Source: JALXCH01 sp964495805 (GTDB taxonomy: Bacteria; Calditrichota; Calditrichia; RBG-13-44-9). Taken from it: a stretch of DNA of 64,000 nt. The first letter of the stretch is position 1; the number at the start of each line of letters is the position of its first letter. Position numbers and translations under genes: made by a program. The notes below the pieces were generated by a model, which was given only the letters and a program-made list of their open reading frames with translations, was not told where the DNA came from and made no database searches. Below are positions 1 to 8,908 of this stretch, piece by piece. The stretch spans positions 1 to 64,000 of the forward strand of contig CAZBWV010000052.1 in assembly GCA_964495805.1 (NCBI GenBank), read 5' to 3'.

Positions 1-1335
1 CGCATAAAATGGGGATTTAACAATACCGGAACTGCGGGGAGTTATTTTGCTACCGGCCAATCCACGGATTTAACACCTTCGGGAACGATTAGTTACTCGG
101 TTCCGGCAGCCAGTATTCAAGCCGGAAGTGGATATGATTATTTCTTCTGGTGGGTGGAAAATATCAGCAGCAATGCCTCCGCGACAATCATTGAAGGCTT
201 ACCCAGTCAGGATAATCCGCGACGTTTGGTGGTGAATCCCACCCTAATTACTGAAGCTGGCGTGAACGGCGGGGATGTTTCCGGAGGTGGGTTCCAGGTT
301 GGAGTGAATGATCAGGAAGTGGTCTCCATTAAATTCTCATCTTCTCCTTCGGTGGCTACCATCATTATTAACACGCTGGTATTCGATAAATCAGGAACCG
401 CGACAACGGATGATATTTCCGATTTTCATCTGTATCGTGATGGCGGTACGCTTGGTGAGCGCGATAGTGGCGATGAATTATTAGGTTCGGTCGCCTATTC
501 CGGTGGTGGTGCAGTCACTTTTAGTAATATTACGCTTTCGGTTTCCGATGCCAATGTGTATATCCTGGTGACTGTTGATGTGAAGGCCGGGGCGGATCCC
601 AATGCTACACTGGGATTGAAGTTGACCAACGAAAGTAACATCTCACTGGATGACAACGTGTTAAATGGACCGGCTACAGCCATCACCAAACAATCGTTTA
701 GCAATATTGGTACCACAGGAGATGCTTCGCTGCCGGTAACACTGGCCAGCTTCGTTGCCCAGAGTGGGTACGGTAAAATTACCCTTCAGTGGGAAACCGC
801 CAGCGAAATTGAAAATGAAGGCTTCCTGATTTACCGGAGTTTGAACGAGAATGGCCCCTTCCAGCCGATAAATTATCAGTTGATCCCTGGAAACGGAAAT
901 AGCAATACCACTCATTCTTACGAATATATAGATGAACAGGTGGAAGAGAATATGACCTATTATTATAAGCTGGCTTCGCGGGATTTCAATGGCACCATTC
1001 ATGAATATGGATCGGTCGTATCGGCGCAAGTACTCCCGATGCCAAAACAGTTCATCTTGCATCAGAATTATCCTAATCCGTTTAATCCCTCCACTCATAT
1101 TAAATTTGAGGTACCCAGAGCGGGAGTGGTCTCCCTGGAAATTTACAATATGCTGGGGCAAAAAATCCGCACTCTGGTAAACGATGCTTATCTGGAACCA
1201 GGTGTTTACGACAACCTGGTGTGGGATGCTACGGATGATATGGGGAATAAGGTCGCCAATGGTATCTACTATCTGGTGTTTAAATCCAAAGCGTTCAATT
1301 TCCGGCAGATTCGAAAAATTGTGTATATGAAGTAA
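1..1335 (+). CDS. T9SS-exported surface protein, C-terminal part (5' end outside window)
   Basis: The frame is open from base 1 to the TAA at 1335, so this is the last 444 residues of a larger protein whose start lies upstream. The first half is beta-rich repeat-like sequence without a recognisable enzyme motif. A segment of the form LPVTLASF...LQWETASE (from about residue 244) is typical of the region before the sorting domain in FCB secreted proteins, with an FnIII-like fold. The last ~90 residues are a FlgD-like, type A T9SS sorting domain: QNYPNPFNPST near residue 355, then GxVxLEIYNMLGQ and a final NGIYYLVFK...RKIVYMK. The protein is therefore probably exported through the T9SS and held at the cell surface or released. 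Its function cannot be told from this part. It is followed by a terminator, so it is transcriptionally separate from the peptidase downstream. Confidence 0.85.
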   Translation, partial: RIKWGFNNTGTAGSYFATGQSTDLTPSGTISYSVPAASIQAGSGYDYFFWWVENISSNASATIIEGLPSQDNPRRLVVNPTLITEAGVNGGDVSGGGFQVGVNDQEVVSIKFSSSPSVATIIINTLVFDKSGTATTDDISDFHLYRDGGTLGERDSGDELLGSVAYSGGGAVTFSNITLSVSDANVYILVTVDVKAGADPNATLGLKLTNESNISLDDNVLNGPATAITKQSFSNIGTTGDASLPVTLASFVAQSGYGKITLQWETASEIENEGFLIYRSLNENGPFQPINYQLIPGNGNSNTTHSYEYIDEQVEENMTYYYKLASRDFNGTIHEYGSVVSAQVLPMPKQFILHQNYPNPFNPSTHIKFEVPRAGVVSLEIYNMLGQKIRTLVNDAYLEPGVYDNLVWDATDDMGNKVANGIYYLVFKSKAFNFRQIRKIVYMK

Positions 1336-1360
1336 ATTATATTCACCATAAGAATTCAGA

Positions 1361-1397
1361 AAGAGGGGATAGGTACTATTTTTATCCCCTCTTTTTT
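1361..1397 (+). terminator. Rho-independent terminator
   Basis: A perfect 11-bp stem (1361-1371 with 1383-1393, AAGAGGGGATA/TATCCCCTCTT) with an 11-nt loop runs into a T tract. It lies 25 bases after the stop codon of the upstream surface protein. Confidence 0.88.
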
Positions 1398-1408
1398 ATA
1401 ATATGTGC

Positions 1409-1437
1409 TTTATTCAAAAGGCGTTTTATTGTATATT
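1409..1437 (+). promoter_or_regulatory. possible promoter of the C25 peptidase operon
   Basis: A good -10 box TATATT (1432-1437), followed by TTG, lies about 25 bases before the predicted ATG. The -35 position (TTTATT, 17-bp spacing) matches the TTGACA consensus poorly, so the call rests mainly on the -10 and on its position after a terminator. Confidence 0.35.
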
Positions 1438-1468
1438 TTGCCGGGACCATTTAAAAAGTGATGCTATT

Positions 1469-4400
1469 ATGAAATATCTTCTTACTCATCTGATTGTACT
1501 ATTGGGTTTTTTATATCAAGTTTACGGTAATCAGAATTTTGTTCGGGTTCTCACTCAAACTCCTTCGAAACTTGAGCTTGAGTTCTCCTTTCCGGATGTT
1601 CAAACTGAAACGGGATATTGGGAAGGAATGCAAGTCTCCACCGTTCGAATTCCCGGGTTGAACTTGAATTATGAAGAGAATCAGCCGTTATTACCGGTAT
1701 TTTCAACCACGTTTATTGCACCTCCCGGGAAAATCCGCTGGGAGGTGGTTATTCAGGAGAAAAAAGATATTCACAATGTGGTTCCGCTACTTTATTCCAA
1801 TCCCACTGAAGATGGAGCCAATTCTACTCCCACTATCTGGAAAGGGAAAGTCTTTCCGCAACAAAACGTTGTGGTGGAAGATCTGGGTATTTTCAGAGAT
1901 TATCGTTTGATGGGGGTTAAAATATATCCTGTTCAGGCGGTAAATGGAGGATTGGTATTTTATCAGAAATTTAAATTAGTTGTTTATTTTCCTAATCAAT
2001 ATCATCAATCATCAGGGAACCATTCTGTTTCCATTGATGAACAGAAGTTGTTCCAGGAAGTAGCGGTGAACGGAAACCAGATTGGTCAGATTCCTGCAGC
2101 TGTCTTCCCGGCCAATAATTCGGCTGCCATCCCGAATAGCGGATTCCAGAACTCCTTAAATCGAATCCGAATTGTGGTGAAAAAGCGGGGCATTTACCAT
2201 ATCACCGGTCAGGATTTGCTGGATGCCCAGATTAATATTCAGGAGATTAATCCCCAGACGTTTCGGTTAAGCAATAAAGGGAAAGACGTACCACTGTTGA
2301 TCCATGGAGAAGAAGATTCCCGGTTTGATGCCAATGATTATATTGAATTCTGGGGAGAACCTAATGAAAAGACAATGATCGATCGATACCCGGATATCTA
2401 CAAAGATCCGTTCTCGGATGAGAACGTGTACTGGCTGGAATGGGGTGGTTCTCCAGGGATTCGTATGGTGGAAGAAAGCGGTGCGGTTACCGAAACGGAC
2501 CCTACAAAATATAATCCCGCGTTATTTTATCCCTACACCGTTCATCTGGAAAAAGATACACACTTTGAGCGACTGGGCTACGGAAATATCCATCGACTTT
2601 CTTACACCCGGGATTTATGGTTCTTTGATAGTGGAATTCAGTCTATTGGCAAAAAAACATATCCTCTGGAATTGATTTACCCGGATTCTAACTCATTTAG
2701 TCCGGTGTATGTAAAAGTAAAGCTCTGCGGTAAGTCTCAGAATCAGCACAACGTGATGGTCTGGCTAAACCATCGGCTGGTAGGCCGTTCTTCTTCTTAC
2801 TGGACACATCAGGACACCACTACTATTAGTAATTACAATTCTTCCACCATTCGTTCCAGCGATTTGAAGCATGGTACTAATGAACTGGATATTCTTTTGC
2901 CCACGCTTTCGGGACCTGATCATGATGAAACAGATTATGTACTATTTAACTGGGCTGAGGTAACCTACGACCGGCAGTACAAAGCGTATCAAAACTACAT
3001 CGAGTTCGGGAAACCCTCTCCAAGTGTTATCTATTTCCCGCAGATTAAATTATTTCAATTCGAAATCACCAATTTTACTCGCTCCGACGTTGAAATATAC
3101 AAGAAAGGAATTAGCAAGATTGTTAACTTCCAGATTATTCCGGAAGTTGGGTCAAACAATCAGGTACTCTATAAAATCGTTTTTCAGGACCAGGTTTTGT
3201 CGGACGATATCGAATACATTGCCTTAACTCCTGATAAAAAATTAAAACCAGTTCGAATTGAAGCGGACGAACCGTTCGATCCGGATAATCCCGGTTTGAG
3301 CCTGAAAGATCCTTCCAATTCTGCGGATTATCTGATTATTACCCATCATAATTTTTATCAGAGGGCCAAAGTGTTGGCCGATTATCGTCGGCAACAGGGA
3401 TTGCATGTGTTGATGGTGAATGTGCAGGATATTTATGATGAATTCAACTACGGCATTAAATCTCCATTAGCTATTCAGAATTTTTTGAAATATGCTTTTT
3501 ATCACTGGGATCGAACCCATCGGTTGAAATATGTACTTTTGTTGGGAGATGCCAATTATAATTATAAACTGGTCAACGTCCCCAATGCAGATTACGTACC
3601 GACGTTTTTCTTTCAGAGCTATAAATTTGGTGCTGTTGCTACGGATTTTCCATATTCTCTTGTGTCGGGAGATGACTACATTCCGGATTTATTCATTGGT
3701 CGAATTCCTGCTTCGACTAACGGAGAAATTACCGGGGTCATTCAAAAAATTCAGGAATATGAACAGACCAGTTCGGTGGACGCATGGAGGAATACTGCTG
3801 TTTTCGTAAGCGGAAACGATTTGCACACCTATGAGTTTAATCCTACCATTTTGACTCAATTCGGATTAAAGCTTCAACCTGCTTTCCGGACTCAGAATCA
3901 GCGTCTTATTGACATGTTGTTGCCTCGTCATTATTCCGCCTACAAATTGAATACAGTGAAAAACGATACTGTCACATACGATCCGAATTTTGGTGGTACT
4001 ACCGATTTAATTGAATATTTTGACAATGGATGTAGTTTTATGACCTTTCTGGGACACGGAGGTGGCGCCATCTGGGCCGATGTCCAGTTGTTAAACCTGC
4101 AGGATGTGGATCGATTGAACAATAAAGGGAAATATCCGTTTATTGCCAGCATGACCTGTTTTACCGGGGCGTTTGATAATCCGGGTAATCCCGGACTGGC
4201 ACAAAAATTATTGCTTTCCACAGATAAAGGGGCAATTGCCGTGTTGGGTTCCTCGGGATTAGGCTGGGTGGCTAACGACTATTCCATTCTCTGGAATGTT
4301 ATGAAACACCTTTTTGTGAAAGACCTTCCGTTGAGTGCGGCGGTAACCATGGGTAAAATCGATTATTTTATATCCTCGCAGTATGTGATTAATGATACTA

Positions 4401-6514
4401 TTGTTCCGGGACAGTTCTGGGGACACGGCTCTATTCGCTACGATATGGTTCATCAATATAATTTGATAGGTGATCCTTATGTCCGGCTCAAAGTCCCCGA
4501 AAAGGAATTAAGTGTACGGGTAGATAATAATTTAATAAATCCTGGAGACACAATCCGGGTGACTGTAACCAGTCAACTTTCGGGGGCAGAAGGTTATTTA
4601 GAGCTTGCGAATGGAAAAGATGATATTGTGTACCATGAGCCTATTTTTATGGCCGGAAGCCAGAATAATTTTGCTATTCCAGTACCTGGCGATTTTCCGG
4701 ATGGCCCGGGATATGTACGGGCCTATTTGAGCGATGGGTTCCAGGACGAGGTAGGGGTAGCCCCTGTCGCATGCAACTATGCCGTTTTCGACTCATTTAG
4801 CACTGTTCCGTCTGTTCCCAATGCGGAAGATAGCGTTTCGATTACTTTAGTGGCTAAACACCAGCTTGGGATTGAGGAAGTTAAAATTGTGGCATTAATT
4901 CCAAATCGGTTTGGTGGATTGGATTCTGTTCGTATTAAAGCAATGCCTATCGGGGATGATCGCTTTAGAACTATTAAAAAAATTCCTCCCACTTATGCGC
5001 TGGATATTGTCCACGTGATTGCTTATGCTGTGGACTCGCAAGGGCATTTGAGCCGGATGAATTTTAATTACGAAGTTCATGATACGCGACCGGATCCTTT
5101 TATTTATGAAGGAAAAATTCGGCTTGTTGGTGAAGAGCGAGTGAAATTAGGTGTCAGTGTGGGGAATACCGGTATTTTTAAAGCTGAAAATTTTGATGTT
5201 GCTGTTTACGAAGGTGAAATTGCATTTCAGAATCAACAACCGTTTGCCTCTAAGAAAATATCGCTGGATGGAAAAGATAGTACAACTGTGGTGTTCGATT
5301 TTCCCTTTCCATTAAATGTGAATTCTTATAAAATTTATGCACAGGTGAATCCGGGCAATACCATACCGGATTTTAATCCCGGTAACAATCTGGATAGTAG
5401 TATTGTTCGGGTAAATATGTACAATGTGTCTCCGGAACTGGGGTCTTCTTACGATAATCAGCAAAATGACACTCTTGCTCTGGAAAATTCTGTGAAATTC
5501 TGGGTTGCTCCGCAATCGGTTACTCAGCCCACTGCGGTTCAGTTAAATCTCGCTTCGATCCCGAAAGAATGGGAACAGGAAGAACTGACCCCGGTTATCC
5601 TGTACGGAGATCAGGATGCCAGAATGGTTCATATTAATATTTTTAATCCAGATGCGGTTTTTAACGTTCCGTATTATCTGTTGCTAAAGTTTGACAAGGC
5701 AAATTTTTCCACGCATCCTGAGGATCTGGCCAAATTAAGGCTTTATCACTGGGAAGAAAGGATGAAGGCCTGGGTATTTCACGAATCCTGGTTGACTCCC
5801 GATAGTTCAGCGGTTTATGCATCTTTGCGTCAGTCCGGTTACTGGGCGCTGTTTGTCTCTAACGATTCCAGAGCACCAAAAATTGAATTAACTGTCGATG
5901 GACGTCCTTTGCGCTCGAAGGCTCAAGTTTCTACCGAGCCAACCATGAACCTGGTAATTGAGGATGAAAGTGGTTTGTTTATTCAAAAAAATCAAATTAA
6001 AGTGCTAATTGATAATCAGCCGCTGCCGGAAGACAAAATTTTTATTCCCGACTCGGTGCAACAATCGAAAATCCTGGGAATTTCCGCTTATCCCAAACTG
6101 GAATTGGGTGAGCACATCATGCATGTGGAGGTTAGGGATGTCAACGGAAACACCTCCCAGAAGGATTTTACCCTGGTGGTGAGCGATGAATTTGATGTCC
6201 ATGTTTTTGGAAATTATCCAAATCCGTTTAGCGATTTTACCATATTTACCTATTTTGTCAGTCCCGATGTACTGGATGAATTTGAAATTCGAATTTACAC
6301 GGTTTCCGGGCGATTAATTCGGCGAATTGAAAATGATGTGAATACCATTAATCAACCTTTCGGGGCTCGAGCAAGCGGATATAACGAATTGATGTGGGAT
6401 GGGAAAGATGAAGATGGGAATGAAGTAGCAAACGGAGTTTATTTTGCTTTATTACGTGCCAAATATAAAGGTGAAGTGAAAGAAACTATATTGAAGGTGG
6501 CAAAACTCAAATGA
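1469..6514 (+). CDS. C25-family cysteine peptidase, PorU/gingipain-like, with own T9SS sorting domain
   Basis: A 1681-residue protein. I place the start at ATG 1469, because it begins a clean signal peptide (MKYLLTHLIVLLGFLYQVYG); in-frame codons from 1403 would add 22 non-signal residues. An N-terminal gingipain-type propeptide-like region is followed by a C25 catalytic domain beginning near DYLIITHHNFYQRA (about residue 620). The catalytic dyad is visible as His863 in TFLGHGGG and Cys897 in IASMTCFTGAF, and both are intact. After the catalytic domain come CARDB/Ig-like beta domains and a C-terminal FlgD-like sorting domain (GNYPNPFSDFT, GNEVANGVYFALLRAK). PorU is the surface sortase that removes T9SS sorting domains and attaches cargo. 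The immediate PorV-like neighbour favours PorU over a secreted gingipain, but the length exceeds typical PorU (about 1,150 residues), so a secreted protease remains possible. The stop overlaps the next start by four bases. Confidence 0.82.
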   Translation: MKYLLTHLIVLLGFLYQVYGNQNFVRVLTQTPSKLELEFSFPDVQTETGYWEGMQVSTVRIPGLNLNYEENQPLLPVFSTTFIAPPGKIRWEVVIQEKKDIHNVVPLLYSNPTEDGANSTPTIWKGKVFPQQNVVVEDLGIFRDYRLMGVKIYPVQAVNGGLVFYQKFKLVVYFPNQYHQSSGNHSVSIDEQKLFQEVAVNGNQIGQIPAAVFPANNSAAIPNSGFQNSLNRIRIVVKKRGIYHITGQDLLDAQINIQEINPQTFRLSNKGKDVPLLIHGEEDSRFDANDYIEFWGEPNEKTMIDRYPDIYKDPFSDENVYWLEWGGSPGIRMVEESGAVTETDPTKYNPALFYPYTVHLEKDTHFERLGYGNIHRLSYTRDLWFFDSGIQSIGKKTYPLELIYPDSNSFSPVYVKVKLCGKSQNQHNVMVWLNHRLVGRSSSYWTHQDTTTISNYNSSTIRSSDLKHGTNELDILLPTLSGPDHDETDYVLFNWAEVTYDRQYKAYQNYIEFGKPSPSVIYFPQIKLFQFEITNFTRSDVEIYKKGISKIVNFQIIPEVGSNNQVLYKIVFQDQVLSDDIEYIALTPDKKLKPVRIEADEPFDPDNPGLSLKDPSNSADYLIITHHNFYQRAKVLADYRRQQGLHVLMVNVQDIYDEFNYGIKSPLAIQNFLKYAFYHWDRTHRLKYVLLLGDANYNYKLVNVPNADYVPTFFFQSYKFGAVATDFPYSLVSGDDYIPDLFIGRIPASTNGEITGVIQKIQEYEQTSSVDAWRNTAVFVSGNDLHTYEFNPTILTQFGLKLQPAFRTQNQRLIDMLLPRHYSAYKLNTVKNDTVTYDPNFGGTTDLIEYFDNGCSFMTFLGHGGGAIWADVQLLNLQDVDRLNNKGKYPFIASMTCFTGAFDNPGNPGLAQKLLLSTDKGAIAVLGSSGLGWVANDYSILWNVMKHLFVKDLPLSAAVTMGKIDYFISSQYVINDTIVPGQFWGHGSIRYDMVHQYNLIGDPYVRLKVPEKELSVRVDNNLINPGDTIRVTVTSQLSGAEGYLELANGKDDIVYHEPIFMAGSQNNFAIPVPGDFPDGPGYVRAYLSDGFQDEVGVAPVACNYAVFDSFSTVPSVPNAEDSVSITLVAKHQLGIEEVKIVALIPNRFGGLDSVRIKAMPIGDDRFRTIKKIPPTYALDIVHVIAYAVDSQGHLSRMNFNYEVHDTRPDPFIYEGKIRLVGEERVKLGVSVGNTGIFKAENFDVAVYEGEIAFQNQQPFASKKISLDGKDSTTVVFDFPFPLNVNSYKIYAQVNPGNTIPDFNPGNNLDSSIVRVNMYNVSPELGSSYDNQQNDTLALENSVKFWVAPQSVTQPTAVQLNLASIPKEWEQEELTPVILYGDQDARMVHINIFNPDAVFNVPYYLLLKFDKANFSTHPEDLAKLRLYHWEERMKAWVFHESWLTPDSSAVYASLRQSGYWALFVSNDSRAPKIELTVDGRPLRSKAQVSTEPTMNLVIEDESGLFIQKNQIKVLIDNQPLPEDKIFIPDSVQQSKILGISAYPKLELGEHIMHVEVRDVNGNTSQKDFTLVVSDEFDVHVFGNYPNPFSDFTIFTYFVSPDVLDEFEIRIYTVSGRLIRRIENDVNTINQPFGARASGYNELMWDGKDEDGNEVANGVYFALLRAKYKGEVKETILKVAKLK

Positions 6515-7584
6515 TGAAAACGGGATATTGGAAATTTGGGATTGTAGCGATTCTATTGTTTTCCGTTCAATGGCTTCGCGGGGCCGATTATAAATATGCC
6601 GGTTCGTTCCTGGAATTAGGTATTGGTGCCCGGGCCATGGGAATGGGCGGTGCCTATGTTTCGGTGGCAAATGATGGATCTGCTTTTTACTGGAATCCTG
6701 CGGGTGTCTCAACGTTGCTCCGACCTGAAGTATTCGGGATGTATGCCTCTTTATTTAAATCTCTGGAAAAACATCACCATATTGGTTTTACTCGTCCATT
6801 ATACGGTGCCACAGCTATTTCGTTAAACTGGATTCGTTTAAGTGTAACCGACATCCCCCGTTATTCCTCTGCAAATTTTGATCCGAATGATCCAACAGGC
6901 TATTGGCGACGGATTGAGGAAAGTACCAATGCAGAAACATGGCAGGAATTGAAAAATTTAGGAACCGTACTTACGGATGATCCTCTAGGTTTTAGCAATT
7001 TTGTGAACGATGCTTTTATTTTAACTCTGGCAAAATTGTATAAAATTGATCTGGATTTTGGCTGGCAGTACTTTATTCTTCCTGTGGAAATTCCTTTGGG
7101 AGTGAATATCAAATTTTTAAGACAATCTTTATTTAACCAGAGCGCTTCCGGACTGGGTTTTGACATTGGAAGTATGCTAAAGTTTGGTCTGGATGATTTA
7201 TTCGATAACAATAGTCTGGGAAAACTGGCTTTTGGAATTGCAGTAAAGGACATTTGGAATACGAAAATTACCTGGAATACAGCTTCTCGTCAGAGTAATA
7301 AAATTAAACATTCCTGGCATCTCGGTGCTTCTTATTTCCAACCGATTTCCAGCATTAATTCGCAATTACTTTTTTCGTATGCCTACGAACATAAATATAA
7401 AAATGTCCACCATTTTGGGATGGAATATGTATATTACGAGAGAATAGCGGTTCGGTTTGGTGTGGACAACAAACAATTTACCGCAGGGATTGGTTTGCGC
7501 ATTATGCTGTTTAACCTGGATTATGCATTTCGGGGCCACGATTTAGGGGGAAGTCATCGAATTAGTTTGTCGGTGAGGTTATGA
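6511..7584 (+). CDS. PorV/PorQ-family outer-membrane beta-barrel protein
   Basis: 357 residues. An N-terminal signal peptide (about residues 1-24) is followed by the hallmark of the PorV/PorQ family: FLELGIGARAMGMGGAYVSV and then DGSAFYWNPAG. The rest is alternating beta-strand sequence ending in a barrel-like C-terminus (HRISLSVRL). PorV is the outer-membrane shuttle that takes T9SS cargo from the translocon and delivers it to PorU. The ATG overlaps the stop of the C25 peptidase gene (ATGA), and a second ATG follows at once, so the exact start is uncertain by one codon. The coupling suggests fixed co-expression with the putative sortase. A PorQ-type or other FadL-like barrel is the alternative. 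Confidence 0.82.
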   Translation: MMKTGYWKFGIVAILLFSVQWLRGADYKYAGSFLELGIGARAMGMGGAYVSVANDGSAFYWNPAGVSTLLRPEVFGMYASLFKSLEKHHHIGFTRPLYGATAISLNWIRLSVTDIPRYSSANFDPNDPTGYWRRIEESTNAETWQELKNLGTVLTDDPLGFSNFVNDAFILTLAKLYKIDLDFGWQYFILPVEIPLGVNIKFLRQSLFNQSASGLGFDIGSMLKFGLDDLFDNNSLGKLAFGIAVKDIWNTKITWNTASRQSNKIKHSWHLGASYFQPISSINSQLLFSYAYEHKYKNVHHFGMEYVYYERIAVRFGVDNKQFTAGIGLRIMLFNLDYAFRGHDLGGSHRISLSVRL

Positions 7585-8324
7585 TGAATAAACAAATTCG
7601 ACTCATATTTAGTGTATTATTCATTGTGGTATTGTTTGGGGTATACTGTAAGGATCAATCAAATCAATCTCCACCACCGGCAAAAGTACAATTAGTCACG
7701 AAAACTGCGGAGAACGATCCGGTAGAACACGGAATAGATGCGATCCCTGAAAAAGATGCCATATTTCTTGAGTGGCATCCCAATACCGAAAAAAATTTAG
7801 CGGGTTATATTGTTTATCGGAGTGAGGTGGAAAATTCACAATTTGTGGAAGTTGGAAAAATAACCAAATACTATGAGAAAATAGATACCACTTTTACTGA
7901 TTCTTTAGTTGCATTGAACACACGTTATTATTATTTTGTCAGAGCCTTTGATGATCTAAACCAAATTGGTGATCCGTCTGATACAGTCAGTTATAAATTG
8001 TGGGTAAAACCCGTATTGTTTGCACCGGTTGGTGCGATTTCAGATCCTACTACAATTGTATTTATCTGGGAATTTAATGCGTCTTTTGTCCCAAATACAT
8101 TTGTGTTTCGTATAGAACGTTTGGGAAGTTCGGGTTTTACGAATTTTTTTACTCAAGATTTTTCTTTGGGGGACGATTATACCCCTCATCAGGAATGGGA
8201 GATATCTAAACTGCCTTTATCTTCACCGCTTCCCACAGGGATGTATCGATGGCGGATCGATCCGATAGGAAACGAGCCTTTATATGGCGCAGAATCGAAT
8301 TGGATGATGTTTGCGGTACAATAA
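7581..8324 (+). CDS. exported protein with fibronectin type III domain
   Basis: 247 residues, with an N-terminal hydrophobic segment (residues 6-23) ending in VYCKDQ. The Cys could be a lipidation site, but GVYC is a poor lipobox, so lipoprotein status is uncertain. Residues ~50-140 look like an FnIII domain (IFLEWHPN, GYIVYRS, TRYYYFVRAFD). The C-terminal half is a second beta-sandwich-like region without a recognised family. It overlaps the PorV-like gene by four bases (ATGATGA), so it is translationally coupled. It may be a periplasmic or outer-membrane partner of the secretion module; no catalytic motif is visible. Confidence is high that it is a gene and low for function. Confidence 0.72.
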   Translation: MMNKQIRLIFSVLFIVVLFGVYCKDQSNQSPPPAKVQLVTKTAENDPVEHGIDAIPEKDAIFLEWHPNTEKNLAGYIVYRSEVENSQFVEVGKITKYYEKIDTTFTDSLVALNTRYYYFVRAFDDLNQIGDPSDTVSYKLWVKPVLFAPVGAISDPTTIVFIWEFNASFVPNTFVFRIERLGSSGFTNFFTQDFSLGDDYTPHQEWEISKLPLSSPLPTGMYRWRIDPIGNEPLYGAESNWMMFAVQ

Positions 8325-8343
8325 ATTGAAAGAATATGGGTAT

Positions 8344-8832
8344 ATGAAGACATCATTTTCGTTGTTTGTTGCATTCTGGGTTGTGGTTTTTCTAACTGTA
8401 AACGTACAAGCACAGGATTTTCGCTATCAACCTCAACTTCAATACGGAGATCGCCCCGCTCAATATATTCTGGGTAATAATGATGTTCTATTAATAAATG
8501 TCAATCTTTGGGGTCATGTACACCGTCCGGGAATTTATAGTATTCCCAGTTCATTTGGGATTATTGATTTGCTTTCTTCTGCGGGCGGTCCGTTGAAAAC
8601 AGCTCGTTTAAATGATGTACGGGTTATTCGGAAGAACCAGGAAGTGATTAAAGTTAATATCGCAGAATTTATTAAAACGGGTAATAAAGATTTATTGGTA
8701 CCGTTGCAGCCCGGAGATGTCATTATTGTCCCGGGAAGTGTGGCCGATATTTTTGCACGGATCGTTGCAATTGCTCGAGATTTAGCCATAATTGCCAATG
8801 TATATGTGTTAGCTACGAGGTATCCAAGGTAA
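8344..8832 (+). CDS. SLBB-domain exported protein (polysaccharide-export-like)
   Basis: 162 residues from ATG 8344, which begins a signal peptide (MKTSFSLFVAFWVVVF...VQAQ). An in-frame codon at 8311 inside the previous gene would only prepend a charged stretch. Residues ~55-140 match a soluble ligand-binding beta-grasp (SLBB) domain of the Wza/BexD type: VNLWGHVHRPGIYSIPS, DLLSSAGGP, and the closing LQPGDVIIVPGS. The C-terminus (DIFARIVAIARDLAIIANV) is a hydrophobic helix that could be membrane-associated. Full Wza proteins carry a PES domain and are longer, so this is a minimal form. No capsule or exopolysaccharide genes are nearby; the context instead links it to the PorV-like run. There is no recognisable terminator at its end. 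Confidence 0.75.
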   Translation: MKTSFSLFVAFWVVVFLTVNVQAQDFRYQPQLQYGDRPAQYILGNNDVLLINVNLWGHVHRPGIYSIPSSFGIIDLLSSAGGPLKTARLNDVRVIRKNQEVIKVNIAEFIKTGNKDLLVPLQPGDVIIVPGSVADIFARIVAIARDLAIIANVYVLATRYPR

Positions 8833-8849
8833 AAGTGACATAATTTTAC

Positions 8850-8878
8850 TTGACAAGTTTAAAATTAATTTTTAATTT
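8850..8878 (+). promoter_or_regulatory. possible promoter of the beta-barrel/coiled-coil gene
   Basis: A perfect TTGACA (8850-8855) and, after 17 bases, a weak TAATTT (8873-8878) lie in an AT-rich 76-base gap, 31 bases before the next ATG. Confidence 0.45.
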
Positions 8879-8908
8879 ACGGTCAAACCTATTCTGGGGA
8901 GGACTGCT

